Shown piece by piece: positions 33,110 to 44,025 of a stretch of 64,000 bases of DNA. The DNA is from Buddleja alternifolia (Eukaryota; Streptophyta; Magnoliopsida; Lamiales; Scrophulariaceae). The stretch covers positions 9,925,134 through 9,989,133 of the forward strand of contig CM033401.1 in the NCBI GenBank assembly GCA_019426215.1. Reading direction: 5' to 3'. A model generated the notes under the pieces. It was not told the DNA's origin, searched no databases, and saw only the letters and a list, made by a program, of their open reading frames with translations. A program made the position numbers and the translations under genes. Position 1 is the first letter of the stretch, and each line of letters opens with the position of its first letter.

Positions 33110-34865
33110 GAAAAACTTGAACCTTCTTTTAGCATCTGTTTGTGGGATCTTTGACTTTCTCTTTTCAAAATGATTCTTGATTCTACAATTTCGAGTTCCT
33201 TTTGGTTTAGCTCACAGAGGATCCAATATTGGTTTGTTTTTATGTAGCTCAACTATGTCATTTTTGACCGATTTATCTTTCATTCTCGAAGTTTAATCTA
33301 CATTTTTCTTCTTATAAACCCATCTAGAAGTCTGGTTCCATCTTTCAAACTAGTCCATATAATATCTCTCGCTTCCTTACATGACTCACTTTGTGTTACA
33401 AGGTTATAAGCAAATCTCATAGCCCGACTAGTGTATAGAACTCTTGCCTCATTGTCATCAATTAATGTAGACTCGTGTTCATCCACCATATAAGCCTGCT
33501 TATTCACATCTTTAGTCCATCGATTATGGGTATATTCTTGAGGAATTTCATGTATATTTTTTTTGTGAAGAGCTGCCAAAGCATGTGAACAAAGCATTCT
33601 CATCCAATGATTTTTCTTGCAACTACACTCAACCTTCAAAGTATTTATATCAAGAAAAACTGTGTATACCAGGTCAGTGTAACTCTCTGAATTGGTTAAC
33701 TGAAATTCATATACTGTGTCCCCAAATGGGATTTTCTTACACGACACAGTAACAATTCCATTCAAATAGTCTTTCTCAAACTCCTTGTACATAGTATTTG
33801 TGTAAATGTTCACCGCATGCTTCAAAAGTTTGCTATTGACAACAAGTATCGGGCTACTTTGGCTAGAATAAAAGTCTGCATCAGCTTCATTTCTACGCCA
33901 TTTTCCTAGCAAATCTTTCTCAAACTTGAGGACGAACTCAGACAATGATATCGTTTTTGTGGAAATCTCATTCAGTGCATGATTTATACTCTCGCTTCTA
34001 TGTTGATCTAACTCCACCGTGAAAAAAATCTGAATTGAAAGCTGGAGAGCATTTTTCTCAAATCTTGTATAGATTGCTAAGCCAACGATGCTCCTGAGCG
34101 TTATACTTGCAAATCATTTCTTCCCATGTTTGTTCAAACTCTTCTTTTGTCCCATAATGATACAAGCATTTATTAAAGAAACTGTGAGACTCGTGACTAG
34201 AGTTAAAGTTATTCAAGTGAGAGGGGGCATTCTTGGATATATGCCACAAACAAAGATGGTGACAAGTCATAGGAAACACATCTGCAATCGCATTAGCCAT
34301 AGCTTGATCTTGATCAATAAATATTGACGAAGGAATCAATGGGGGCACAATCCTGCCTTTTTCATTGACTCAATGGCAGCTCCTTTCTCAGCTGATATAA
34401 ATCTTACAGACCTCAATAAATGCTTACTATTAGATGTAGCCAATTCTTGGTTGTGCTCTTTTACAAACTTTACAACTTTCCACGGGCCATCTTTATCGAC
34501 ATCAAAAGTTATCATTGCTTTGCATTGAGTCCTGCTAGTATGTCTCTTTCTAGTACATTTTGAACGTGGTCTTTAATCCTTGACTCCTTCTTTAGAACAC
34601 AAAGACGACTTCCAGTCAACATAATATTGCTTTCCTTTGTGAACAGTAAAACCAACCAAAATAGCATAATCCTGATATAAAGCATACGTTTCATCCTCAC
34701 TTCCCGCAACATGTCTGCAAGTTCAAAATCCAAGGGATTCTCATTCCTATTGACTTCTTTAGTGTAGTCGCAAACAATCTTTTCATCCCCACTTTCTGAA
34801 CATATTATATCTTCAGCATTTTCGATTCCATGACTAGAATGCATGGCTACCGACAAAGACCTCAA
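33110..34865 (-). pseudogene. FAR1/FRS-like (MULE-derived) pseudogene
   Basis: Read leftward. A degenerate N-terminal FAR1 DNA-binding region (34865-34512) is followed by WKVVKFVKEHNQEL at about 34470, then the second half of the MULE transposase domain (IFIDQDQAMANAIADVFP, HHLCLWHISKNAPSHL; 34348-34058). The third block (34017-33298) carries a helical region and a SWIM zinc finger with CSC...CSH at about 33630-33590. A short tail is partly frame-shifted (KPKGTRN and RKSKIPQ at about 33200-33130). The stretch containing the first catalytic Asp of the MULE domain is missing at about 34350. FAR1/FRS proteins are transcription factors domesticated from Mutator transposases. Whether this copy was a host gene or a transposon gene cannot be told, as no terminal repeats are visible. 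Confidence 0.8.
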
Positions 34866-34876
34866 GATAATTATAA

Positions 34877-35201
34877 GAGATAATTGCAGATACCCCCCTC
34901 ACATATGGGGGTCATTGCACTTCACCCTTCACTTATTGAAATGTGCTCTTTACCCCTTCACTTATCATAAAATGTGCACTTACCCCCTTCGGGTAGCTCG
35001 AGCAGAAAAAATACAAAGGAATTTTTCGTACGTTGTTGCCCGGATTTGAATTTTCCTTTGTATTTTTTTGCCCCAAACTGCCTGAAGGGGGTAAGTGCAC
35101 ATTTTATGATAAGTAAAGGGGTAAAATTAATGCACATTTCAATAAGTGAGGGGGTGAAGTGCAATGACCCTCATATGTGAGGGGGTGTCTGCAATTACCC
35201 C
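34877..35201. mobile_element. foldback MITE, Mutator-like, 325 bp
   Basis: The two arms, about 34877-34985 and 35085-35201, are near-perfect inverted repeats with ends GAGATAATTGCAGA and GGGGTAATTGCAGA. Shared blocks are CTCACATATG, GTCATTGCACTTCACCC and CACTTATTGAAATGTGC. A 9-bp duplication TAATTATAA flanks the element (34868-34876 and 35202-35210), as in Mutator-like elements. The central part is itself partly palindromic (AATACAAAGGAA against TTCCTTTGTATT). Confidence 0.9.
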
Positions 35202-35210
35202 TAATTATAA

Positions 35211-36939
35211 CATGAATGATAGATGAAACGAAGAAGAAAATTGACTAAATGCAAATTCATCAAAATCTAGTTACAATTTTAATGTCAGAATCTATTAACT
35301 TGAATGTCGTAATTTTCATATGGAAATAGGATGTTAAATCAGAAGTTATGTTATATGTGCAAGAACATGAAACCTTTTGGTGGAGGGCTAAAAGCAGAAT
35401 GTGCAGGTGCAAATTATTCAAGGGCGTCAATGAGCATTTTCCTCCATGTTCTGGTCACCAAATACATGTGTGTGTATGTATATCACTATCTATTTCTGTT
35501 TTCCTTACGATTGTACCATCAGTGGAATTATTGTCTAGACCAAATTTGGTCGCACTTTAATTTATCACATTACACGATAACCATTTTGTGATTTATTATT
35601 CTCAACAATTCGTTCTTAAGAGGTCCCTAGAAGTTTTGGGACCCGTTGATCACACGGTAGATGATTATGATAGTTTTAGGACTCCAAATTTCAATACTTC
35701 CTAAGAATCACTCATATAAGTGTAACTCACTTAGCATGTATTTGACTCGGTTTCAACCAAACTTAATCCGAGCTAGCCTACAATTGCTAGGTTTTAGTCA
35801 AACTCAATTCGAGCTACAATTGCTACATCATTATGCTGTGAAATGAGGATGCAAATTGTCTGAAGCACGTTCCTATAAACTCTTTAGTCAACACCAAACA
35901 TTATATACGTGCAAGATTGTTCAGATGCTCTTTACCAAAAAATTGATCACTTAAGGTATATTTTCCGAATCCAAGAGTTCACAAGGGTTTTTAGATAAAA
36001 GTAATTTCATTCAAACAATATTTACCTCTTTTGAGTATCCTCAAATTGGGTGGCAACACCAGTTGATAATGAGCCAATTCGGTCTACAATTTAGAAAAGC
36101 CTCAAACTTATTTTGTGTTTTTGAAACTATGATTTGTTAGAGGAAAAAGATGGGCTCTAGGATAGAATTTTCTGATTTGGAGTTCTTTTCATTTGGGCTC
36201 TAGCTAAAATCTTTCCAAATAAGAATCTGGCAAAATAAATCCTTTCACAAATTAGTGCAGTAGTGAAATGGCAGAGATTTCAATAATAGGGCTGGATTTT
36301 TGAAATCATGCGCGAAGTTGGCACGTGAAAGAGGATGGAGAGTTTTAATCATGGTTTGGCTGAGTTAAGTATATTAATTTTATTAAACTGAAAAGCTGAT
36401 TTTCCACATGTCATGCAGTGGTCAAACGGGTTCGGGCTAGAATTTTCCATACATTGATTCCGTACTTGATTGGCTAAATTTTGATCTATCTATCTATATA
36501 TCCAATATATCATGATTATTGTCTAATGAAATGGTTTTCAAATTTGGGGTTACTAATATGAATAATATTTAAACTAAAAGTAAGGAGTTAATTAAGAAAT
36601 TTGATCGATGTTGTCTAATCGTCAATTTTATTTATTTAAACACAATTGGTTCTCCACAACCATCAAATACGACAAATGCATACTATGATATATATACATT
36701 GTAACTGGTTCCTATTATATAAAAAGACGGACGCACTTTGTAATATTTTCAAAAACAAAAATAAATGTATATTAAAATTATGGAATAATGAGCTTAAACT
36801 AAGGACCAAAAATAAAAAATTAACTTTGAAAAGCTATAACCTGCCAATTTTATGTAGATACAAAGAATAGAATAGGATTTACAATTCTACAACAATATAA
36901 AATAATTAAATACAATGTATAAAGTTATGTTGGGATTTA
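35211..36939. other. spacer, no gene seen
   Basis: AT-rich, with short frames that lack motifs. Positions 35736-35825 contain two tandem variants of a block with TCAAACTCAATTCGAGCTAC-like sequence. No transposon ends were recognised. Confidence 0.45.
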
Positions 36940-36942
36940 AGT

Positions 36943-37377
36943 CACTACAACAAAAAGTAATATTTGTGACAAAATTTGAAGTGACAATGTTAAAATTGTC
37001 ACTAGATGTTTATATTGAGTGACAACAATTTTTGCTTTGTCACAATAAGATTTTTTAGTGACAAGAGTTTCTATAAAATTGTCACTATTGACAATTAGTG
37101 ACACATGTATAGTGACAACACAAATAAAGTGACAATTATAATTGTTGTCACTAAGTTATCACAAAAGGTGTGTCACTAATTGTCAATAGTGACTACAATT
37201 TCCTTATCACTAATTATCAAAAGTGACAATTTCTATATAAATCTTGTCACTATTTAACATGTGGAGCATATTTTAGTGACAAGACAAAAGTTCTTGTCAC
37301 TAAAAATTGACAATTAGTGACAACATTGATATTATTACTTGCCATTTTGTCACCAATGTCATTTTTTTTTTGTAGTG
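36943..37377. mobile_element. CACTA-type MITE, 435 bp
   Basis: It starts CACTACAACAAAAAGTAA and ends TTTTTTTTTTGTAGTG, with a 3-bp duplication AGT on both sides (36940-36942 and 37378-37380). The interior consists of about twenty copies of AGTGACAA or TTGTCACT in both orientations, so it can fold on itself. It has no coding capacity. The subterminal motif differs from the ACAGCGG motif of the 9-kb CACTA, so it depends on a different autonomous family. Confidence 0.9.
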
Positions 37378-37380
37378 AGT

Positions 37381-37841
37381 TAGATGTAATTTACATTAAC
37401 ATTATATAGGTAACTTTTTACATGGAAAAATGGTGAAGAATAACTTATCCAAGTCATGATCCACAAAGGAAAGAGATTGATGCATTGGTGGTATTCATTT
37501 TAAATATTATAATAAGATTGATTTTAGCGATAGTAATCTAATCTTGTCGCCTTCAACTTTATGTACATGTATGTTGTATATTGTTGCAATAGTTTTCCAA
37601 AACTTAGGAATGTAGATTGCATTGGATTTCTAACTTCCAAGCCTATAGCAATTATATTCCCTCCATGAGACTTTCTTATTGCTTTATTGGCAGATAACTG
37701 CAAATACAAAACTAAATTGAGGTATTACCAACATGAATAAATTAAATTCTTATGTCTTCAAAACTTTTTAAAGAAATTGATAAAAAGAAAAATGAAATCA
37801 TTGTTTGCAACAACATATATTTCATTTTAGAAACTTCGAAC
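37381..37841. other. spacer between the MITE and the SINE
   Basis: AT-rich sequence without a coding motif or repeat structure that I could recognise. Confidence 0.4.
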
Positions 37842-37858
37842 TTTTATATGTATGATAT

Positions 37859-38066
37859 ATTTTTTTTTTAATATTTCAAGAGGGAGGGGGATACCCTACA
37901 TATCTAACCTGATAAACCCGGGTTGATAGTTATAATTTTGAGTTATAAAGACTATATTTAGCTCCATAAAGGAGGGGAGAGTCACAGTTTGTGATAGCCT
38001 GGATTCGAACCCAGGACATCTCACATAAAGTGGGAGGTGAATACTACTAGACCAAGAGATCTTGGG
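37859..38066 (-). mobile_element. tRNA-derived SINE
   Basis: The minus strand begins CCCAAGATCTCTTGGTCTAG and contains a Pol III A box (TTGGTCTAGTAG, about 38055-38044) and B box (GGTTCGAATCC, 38011-38001) about 40 bases apart. It ends with an A-run at 37861-37869. A 17-bp target duplication, TTTTATATGTATGATAT, flanks it (37842-37858 and 38067-38083). Size, internal promoter, A-tail and long duplication together are diagnostic of a SINE. Confidence 0.93.
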
Positions 38067-38083
38067 TTTTATATGTATGATAT

Positions 38084-38526
38084 TGTGGTCATGAATTTCT
38101 TACTTAAAATAAGTTCATACATTCTTGTTCTTAGTGAAATAATTTCATTCACAGAAGAAAAGCATGGTACTCTAGTAGCATCATTACATAGTGTGTTATC
38201 CTTAAATTATTATTTAGTGAAATATTTTCATAATAAAGAAAATACACATTTCAATAGTATTGACATGATTGTTAGTTTTTAATGTATACGTGCATACCTT
38301 CTTGTTCTTGGGGAAAAAATATCATCCGTGGAAGAAAATATTGGTACTCCAGATCCCTCGTGACCAACTGTATTTTTACAATTGTTGAACTCGTTGTAAA
38401 CTAAGAACAATAAAATCAATATTTTCAGAGCCATAGCCTATAAGCTTTTAGGTAATGTCGCTCCTAATTCCCTGGTGATTAGATCTCTTCGACATGCAAG
38501 TGGTCTAACTACTGCCTATATAGTCA
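38084..38526. other. spacer, no gene seen
   Basis: Two weakly similar blocks, about 38103-38180 and 38296-38350, share CATTCTTGTTCTTAG/CTTCTTGTTCTTGG and TCATTCACAGAAGAAAA-like parts, so a local duplication is likely. No gene was recognised. Confidence 0.4.
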
Positions 38527-38534
38527 CTCTTAAC

Positions 38535-39096
38535 CTATGATGTACGAACACTCCGAAAAATCATCCCGTTTAATGTCGAACACACGGTGGACACAAACAC
38601 GGCATGGACACGGCTACGGGACGTGTTGGACATGGCAAAAGTGTGTCCAAAATTTAAAATAAATAAAATTCGGATACGTCACGGACACGGCTCAGACACG
38701 TTTAGGACACTTCGGGGCTGATTTTTTACATTTTCTTTATGTATTTTTAATATAAATGTATTTATATATATGCATATATGTAATTATATATAGATGAATC
38801 TTTATAGGTTATAGAAACATTGTTATTAATAAGTTGTTATTTTGTGTAAAAATAGATTGCTCATATACAAATAGTGAATATATATATATAGGTTGTTATT
38901 AATAAGTTGTTGAATTATTGATTATTGTTTAATAGGTGCTCAATTACTCATAAGTTTATAACATACTATATATATATATATAATATGGGTAGATGTGTCC
39001 GAGCCGTGTCCGTGCCCTAATTTTTTAAGAATTGAAATGTCCCGTGTCCGTGTCATGTAGTGTCCGTGTCTACGTATCCGTGTCTGTGCATCGTAG
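38535..39096. mobile_element. hAT-like MITE, 562 bp (family 1, copy 1)
   Basis: Ends are CTATGATGTACGAACAC and, on the other strand, CTACGATGCACAGACAC. The 8-bp duplication is CTCTTAAC (38527-38534 and 39097-39104). Subterminal GGACACGG / CCGTGTCC motifs occur many times at both ends around an AT-rich core. A second copy lies at 43483-43959. Confidence 0.9.
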
Positions 39097-39104
39097 CTCT
39101 TAAC

Positions 39105-40017
39105 CCAAACACTGTACGACTCTCTGACTTTCTTTGTATATTTTAGATAAATATGTGTATTATACGATTATCGTCGCTAAGTGGAATAGGTTTATGATCT
39201 CTCAATTAATTAAACGTTAATATTTATCATTTGATTAGTATTTATATATGTATATTTGAGTTTTTAATTTCGCCTAACCCATTGTAAATCTCAATATTTT
39301 TCATTTGATCACCGCATATATATATTTGAGTTCCTTGTGTAAGTAAGCATCTTAGTAGGTGCTTTTAAATTTAAATATAAATAAATAGAAAATTAATAAA
39401 AAGCAGTTCTGCTGTTCAATCAATACCCACCGATTTAGCTGAAAAAGAAAAATCTATATCAACCGTAGCGACCCAACATTGAGTCCATAAACAAACGGAT
39501 TGGGCTTCCAATCCTAAGTGGATGGTATTTGAATTTTATTCATTATAAATTCAATTTAAAGAAAATATTGATAGTACCAAAGAAGTTGGCCCAAATAGAA
39601 GGGACTTTTGTCGCTTAAACAAGAGGTCTTGTGTTTGAACTATTGTGCACGTAGAAAAATTTACTCAAGAGATCGCCCTCCCAATTGCGCCTAACAATAC
39701 CCTCACGGATTAGTCATGAGCTTTCAGAATTAATAACACGTTAGAAAACCAAACAAAAGATAATAGTATATTTGAACATTTTCTTTTCTGGTTTGTTTGA
39801 ACACACATGACAATTAATGTATTAAACAAACAGCTGGAATCCCAGTTTTCTTCCCAAATAAAAATAAAAAATATTCCTCCCAAGACAGGCAAGACAATTA
39901 TTGCTAAGGTGTCAAGAACCTCGTTTGCATATGTATGCCAATGTTCAAAAACCTTAGGATATTCCCTCATTACAATCCCTTTTCCTTTAAATTAACCTTA
40001 ATTAATTCAAAAACCAG
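39105..40017 (+). promoter_or_regulatory. upstream region of the TPD1-like gene
   Basis: No transposon ends or coding motifs were recognised. A tRNA-like fragment (AGGTCTTGTGTTTGAACT at about 39627-39644) may be an old SINE remnant. I see no strong TATA box within 100 bases of the start codon. The start context is AAACCAGATGGC. Confidence 0.4.
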
Positions 40018-41187
40018 ATGGCAAAATCCTACTTTTGTATCATCATCCTGCTCATATGCCCCTTCACCAGTTTCTGTATGTATTTTCCCACTCATCCTTT
40101 TTATTTAGCTTCCAAAGTGTTTCTTTATTTTATTTTATTATTAATTGGCTTTATTTTAGGCTATTTTCGAATTTTCAGCCTCATTTGAGTTGAGGATTAT
40201 AATTGTTTTTGTAATTTTTTCTCCGATTGAATTTTACCTTGTGTTTTTGAGTTTTGATTTTGAGCTATAAGAATCGAATTTTTAAGTTAAGTTCTTTATA
40301 TAATTCTTGTACTGGACTTCGAATCTAATAATTAAATTTTATTTTTGTGAATTTTTTCAAGCAATTCCCTTTTGTGTTTTATGACGTTTAAAATTATTTA
40401 ATTAATCTTCTCGAGTTATCTGTATGTTTAATCAAGTAGCATAAATCTTTTGATATATATGCCAAGAAAAAAGTTGTATTAAATTTAGTTACGTGTTGCA
40501 TCTAAAGTTTGCTCCAGATATATATATGATATATGACTTGGAAATTAGTTAGCAATTTAACTTCAAGGAATTCACAATTTAATAGTACTCGACTGGATTT
40601 TGTAATAATAAAAAAAAAAACTAGTTTTTGCGACTTCTTGTTCTTACACAATTACAATCATTGACGTGTTCGACTTTACCTAGCATTCTTTGTAAACCGG
40701 TTGTTTTAAACCTAGTTAGTACTGAGAGTTCTTAAGAATCATTGAGATGAACCCCAGTGCAAGCAACTTAAATTTTTAATGGTAACTTAAAACAAGTTAT
40801 GCTAATTGAATTTTATTCTTTAACTTTTTATTCATATTATTTTTTTCAATTTGCAATGCAGGTTGGATAATCTATCCTAGCAGATGTAATCCTGGATGTA
40901 TCCGAATATACCAATGGCCATCAGGCTTCGCAGGACTTCACATTCCCAAATTCACAGTTCAAATTATCAACGAGGCATGGCATGTTAAGGGAGTTTACGA
41001 TGTTCATATTGCTTGTCCCGCCTTTGCATCGACGACTCTGATTAATCCAATGGTTTTCCGACGGATAGATTTGGCTGATTGTATCCTGAAGAATGGAACG
41101 ATAATTAAACCTGGGGAAGTGATTACTTTCGAGTATTCCAACATACTTCCTTATCCTTTTCTGGTTTTGAATATGAAGTGCTCGTGA
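40018..41187 (+). CDS. TPD1-like secreted cysteine-containing protein
   Basis: Two exons, 40018-40075 and 40862-41187, join in phase across a 786-base GT-AG intron to give 127 residues. Residues 1-19 are hydrophobic after MAKSY, a probable signal peptide. The mature part matches the TAPETUM DETERMINANT1-like family: INPMVFRRIDLADCIL (family: NPKVFRRL..DDCLV), PGEVITFEYSNILPYPF (family: G..ISF.YAN.F.YPL) and a C-terminal Cys. TPD1-like proteins are secreted ligands of leucine-rich-repeat receptor kinases and act in anther and ovule cell fate. Cys residues are at 20, 28, 32, 71, 93 and 126, but the family's Asn-x-Cys-xxx-Cys pair is absent (the site reads INEAWHVKGVYD). It is the only fully open host-type gene I see. 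It is compact and could have diverged in function. Confidence 0.85.
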
Positions 41188-41374
41188 TTTACAAAAAAAA
41201 AAACAGAGAGAAAATTTATTTGTTGGTGGTTTTGTTGCTTATTTTATCCCATATAGTTAATGTAACGTTGAAAAGAATTTATTTGTTGGTGAGAACTTCT
41301 GTAAATTCCTTGTTAGTTTTGTTTTTTAGAAGTAAATAGATGTGTAATAACATTAATTACTTTACTAGAGTCGG

Positions 41375-41405
<31 letters not shown>

Positions 41406-42040
41406 TTCTTTTGGGTTATATAATTGTTTGAAAAAGAATAATATTAATAGCATATTGCATTAATTGTGTGTGCATATTTATATACATATATATTTTTACA
41501 TTCTCACTATTTATAATATAGGTACAAATAGTAATTCGCTATGCTTGTGAATTAGATACTGTTTCATTTGCAATAATAATCAAAATAAACATATCTAGCA
41601 CATAAAAATAAATAGCAATGTTGGTGTAATTTTAAGGTTTATTGGGAGTGGAAGAAAATCTATACGACTATAATAAAATGACTTGAATTCAATTAATAAT
41701 CGCATTTTTAAAAGAAGATTGAAAAGGCTGTGTAAGTTATACTTTTATTTATAAGATGTCCCTGGAATAATTAAGTGTATTAATTAGTTATATCATTTTA
41801 ATTGGATATAGCCGGAATTTGTTTCCTAGTAAATTTGAGTTTAACGAACTGATTCGTTGCCATCCACATCAAAATAAAATATCATCAATCTCAAGAAATG
41901 ATAGTTTTTATAACGGATTAAATATTTCAAATAAAATTTAGCTGCAGTACATAGCTAAATATCTGAACCACTTTAGTACTGCAAACAATACAATTATTCA
42001 CGATCATAATATATACTTCTAATTAAATAGCTCCACCTAA
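41188..42040. other. 3' flank of the TPD1-like gene
   Basis: It includes the likely 3' UTR and a (TA)n run at about 41376-41400. The last 150 bases (from about 41875, with ATAAAATATTTCA-like, GCTGCAG and ACAATTATTC motifs) have homologues at 44520-44613 and 58900-58985, so this flank belongs to a duplicated unit. Confidence 0.5.
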
Positions 42041-42202
42041 TCAAATGGCTATTACCCCGACAGCAGCCATGGTTGTGACGACTGCTACCACCATGGCACC
42101 ACCACCACCAACTTGTGCAACGGCTAAGCCGGTGGCGGTGACGTGTGCGACCGAGAAAATGAGTTGAGTTACTGGTGCGAGGAGAGAAATAACGAGCCCC
42201 AT
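42041..42202 (-). CDS. 53-residue hydrophobic ORF, unrecognised
   Basis: ATG at 42202-42200 opens 53 codons to TGA at 42043-42041. The product begins MGLVISLLAPVTQLIFSVAH and continues with a Gly/Ala/Val-rich stretch (AQVGGGGAMVVAVV). It is almost entirely apolar and has no Lys, Arg, Asp or Glu, so one or two membrane segments or a signal-anchor are likely. A frameshifted relative at 59026-59140 keeps MGL, the hydrophobic start and AMVVA. GC content is clearly above the AT-rich surroundings. I do not recognise the family; it could be a small secreted or membrane peptide gene, or a chance ORF. Confidence 0.45.
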   Translation of the reverse strand: MGLVISLLAPVTQLIFSVAHVTATGLAVAQVGGGGAMVVAVVTTMAAVGVIAI

Positions 42203-43380
42203 TGCGAATATAGCTTAGTTCGTTTCTTTATAGTTGATATTTATTTTTACAACTATAGTATAGAAGCTCCAAATTTCATGCAATTTATATTTATAGGCCC
42301 ATTTAGTTAATTAAACAGTCGATTAAGAATTAAAAACAAAAAGATTAAATTAAATTTTGAGTAATTGGTTTCCAAAAAAATAAAATAAAAATTGATTAAT
42401 CCGTGTACGTACAACAGTTATCAAAGCGGATTGGACTTCAATGCCGTCCGTTGGCCTCCCATATTCATTTGTACCAAAACAAGATACATGAATTAACAGT
42501 CCGCTTCACTTTCACCCTCAGTGAGATTTGGTATTGCACTTAATTGGTAGATATATATTGGTTATATGAATGTATGACAAATATTTATTTCATATTTTTG
42601 TAACTAATTAATATAAAATTAAGATATGAACCATTGTTTTAATCTTATAACTAAGGCCATCAAAGTTTTAAATATGAATGAATTTCTTATATGGTGATTG
42701 TAAGAAATTCTCAGGACCTTAAATTCGTATATAATGAACAATGTGTGAGCCTTTGTTCTGTATGTTTGAAACTAGAACAATACAAATGCCACCTAATTTA
42801 TAGGCATATCTAGTCAATTGAACCGTTCACTCTTTGTTTTTTTAATTAAAAAAGTCATTTAAATTTTAATTGAAGTGATTATTAATTGAAGCTGTCAACT
42901 TAGAGTTGTAGCCTTTGTTCTTCCATCTTCTTTTGCACCAAAACAAATATGCATGAGTTGAGTACGTAGTCTACTATCCGACTCCATTCCTCAAAATATT
43001 AAAATATGGATGATTTTTGGTAATTCAAAAAAATGTGGACTGATTTCTTATACATGGTAGCAAAATCGTTTCTTTTCCTATATTAATTTAATTATATTTA
43101 GTTCAAGAAAAATAAATACCCCTAGTCGAAATAATTAGCCCCTTGTAGATGTTTTATATGGGTTCGAACCCAGCCGATTGTCAAGTGTCTTTAAAAAAGT
43201 ATAGACGAACATAGAAATTTGAAGGTGCAAAAAAAAAAAAAAAAAAAAACGAATTGCAGGAAATAAAATAATATTTTTTTCGGTGGGAGCATAGGGGTGG
43301 GAAATCGAACACTTGACCTTGCATTTAATAGTGGAAGGCTGATGCAGATGTTTATTGGCGAAGTTAAATCGATTTGAAAG
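42203..43380. other. duplicated spacer upstream of the small ORF
   Basis: Blocks at 42280-42490 and 42780-42970 resemble each other (shared parts: ATTTATAGGC, TTTGCACCAAAACAA / TTTGTACCAAAACAA, GCATGAGTTGA / ACATGAATTAA). They also match 59165-60640. Positions 43140-43360 contain tRNA-like GGTTCGAACCC and AAATCGAACACTTGACC, perhaps SINE remnants, and an A-run at 43229-43249. Confidence 0.45.
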
Positions 43381-44025
43381 CATCAACGAGGCATGGCATG
43401 TTAAGGGAATCTATGATGTTCAAATTGCTTGCCCCCCGTTTTTCGACGGATCAATTAAACCTGGGAAGTGATTACTTTCGACCTATGCACCGACACTCTA
43501 AAAAACCACCACTGGCAGTGTCGGACGCGTTCGGACACCGACACTCTTCCGACACGCCAGTCGCCCGTCGCCATCGTCCGGTAGCCACAATCGCAGGTTT
43601 ATCTTCTTACTTTTCAACTCCTATTTCACAAATTGGAAACCTAAATCCCCAAATTGAAGAAACCTATATAAGAGAAATAGAGAATTGAAGGTATGAGGTA
43701 TCTCTCAAAAGTTTGTTATTGAATTTGTTTGAGTTATATGTATCTATATAGATCCATTTATTATATGTGTTTGATTTGGGGTGTTTTTGGCTTTTTATGT
43801 TTCATTTGTGTTGAATTATGTGATTATATAATATATATATAAAATAAATTGGACAGCCATGTTGAAGCCGTGTCGTTTCCTATTTTTTTTTAAAATGTCG
43901 TTCCCCGTGTCCGTGTCGTGCCGTTCTCCGTTCCCCGTGTCCGTATTGGTGCATCATAGCTTTCGACTATTCCAACATGCTTCCTTACGTTTTTCTCGTT
44001 CAGAATGTTAAGTGCCTAGATCCAA
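43381..44025 (+). pseudogene. truncated TPD1-like pseudogene
   Basis: Positions 43381-43482 and 43968-44025 match exon 2 of the gene at 40018 (CATCAACGAGGCATGGCATG; ATTCCAACATGCTTCCTTA). About 100 bases are lost between the ATTGCTTG and AATTAAACCTGGG motifs, and one G of GGGGAAGTG is gone. A hAT MITE (43483-43959) sits in the ITF.YSN codons. No signal-peptide exon was found. It is a duplicate of the 40-41 kb gene, already decaying when the MITE inserted or soon after. Confidence 0.9.
43483..43959. mobile_element. hAT-like MITE, 477 bp (family 1, copy 2)
   Basis: Ends are CTATGCACCGACACTC and, on the other strand, CTATGATGCACCAATACGG. The 8-bp duplication CTTTCGAC is exact (43475-43482 and 43960-43967). 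Compared with the intact paralogue, where the site reads ACTTTCGAGTATTCC, the insertion is precise. GTGTCCGTGTCG-type subterminal repeats tie it to the copy at 38535. Confidence 0.92.

Noticed and set aside
36960..37370. CRISPR-like array, from many evenly spread short repeats
   Set aside because: The motif is 8 bases, occurs in both orientations and lies between CACTA ends with a 3-bp duplication; this is a plant MITE.
37995..38066. Possible tRNA gene on the minus strand
   Set aside because: A and B boxes are present, but there is no cloverleaf acceptor stem; the A-tail and 17-bp target duplication show a SINE.
43140..43320. tRNA-like GGTTCGAACCC and AAATCGAACACTTGACC as further SINEs
   Set aside because: No paired A and B boxes at proper spacing, no tail and no target duplication; at most old remnants.
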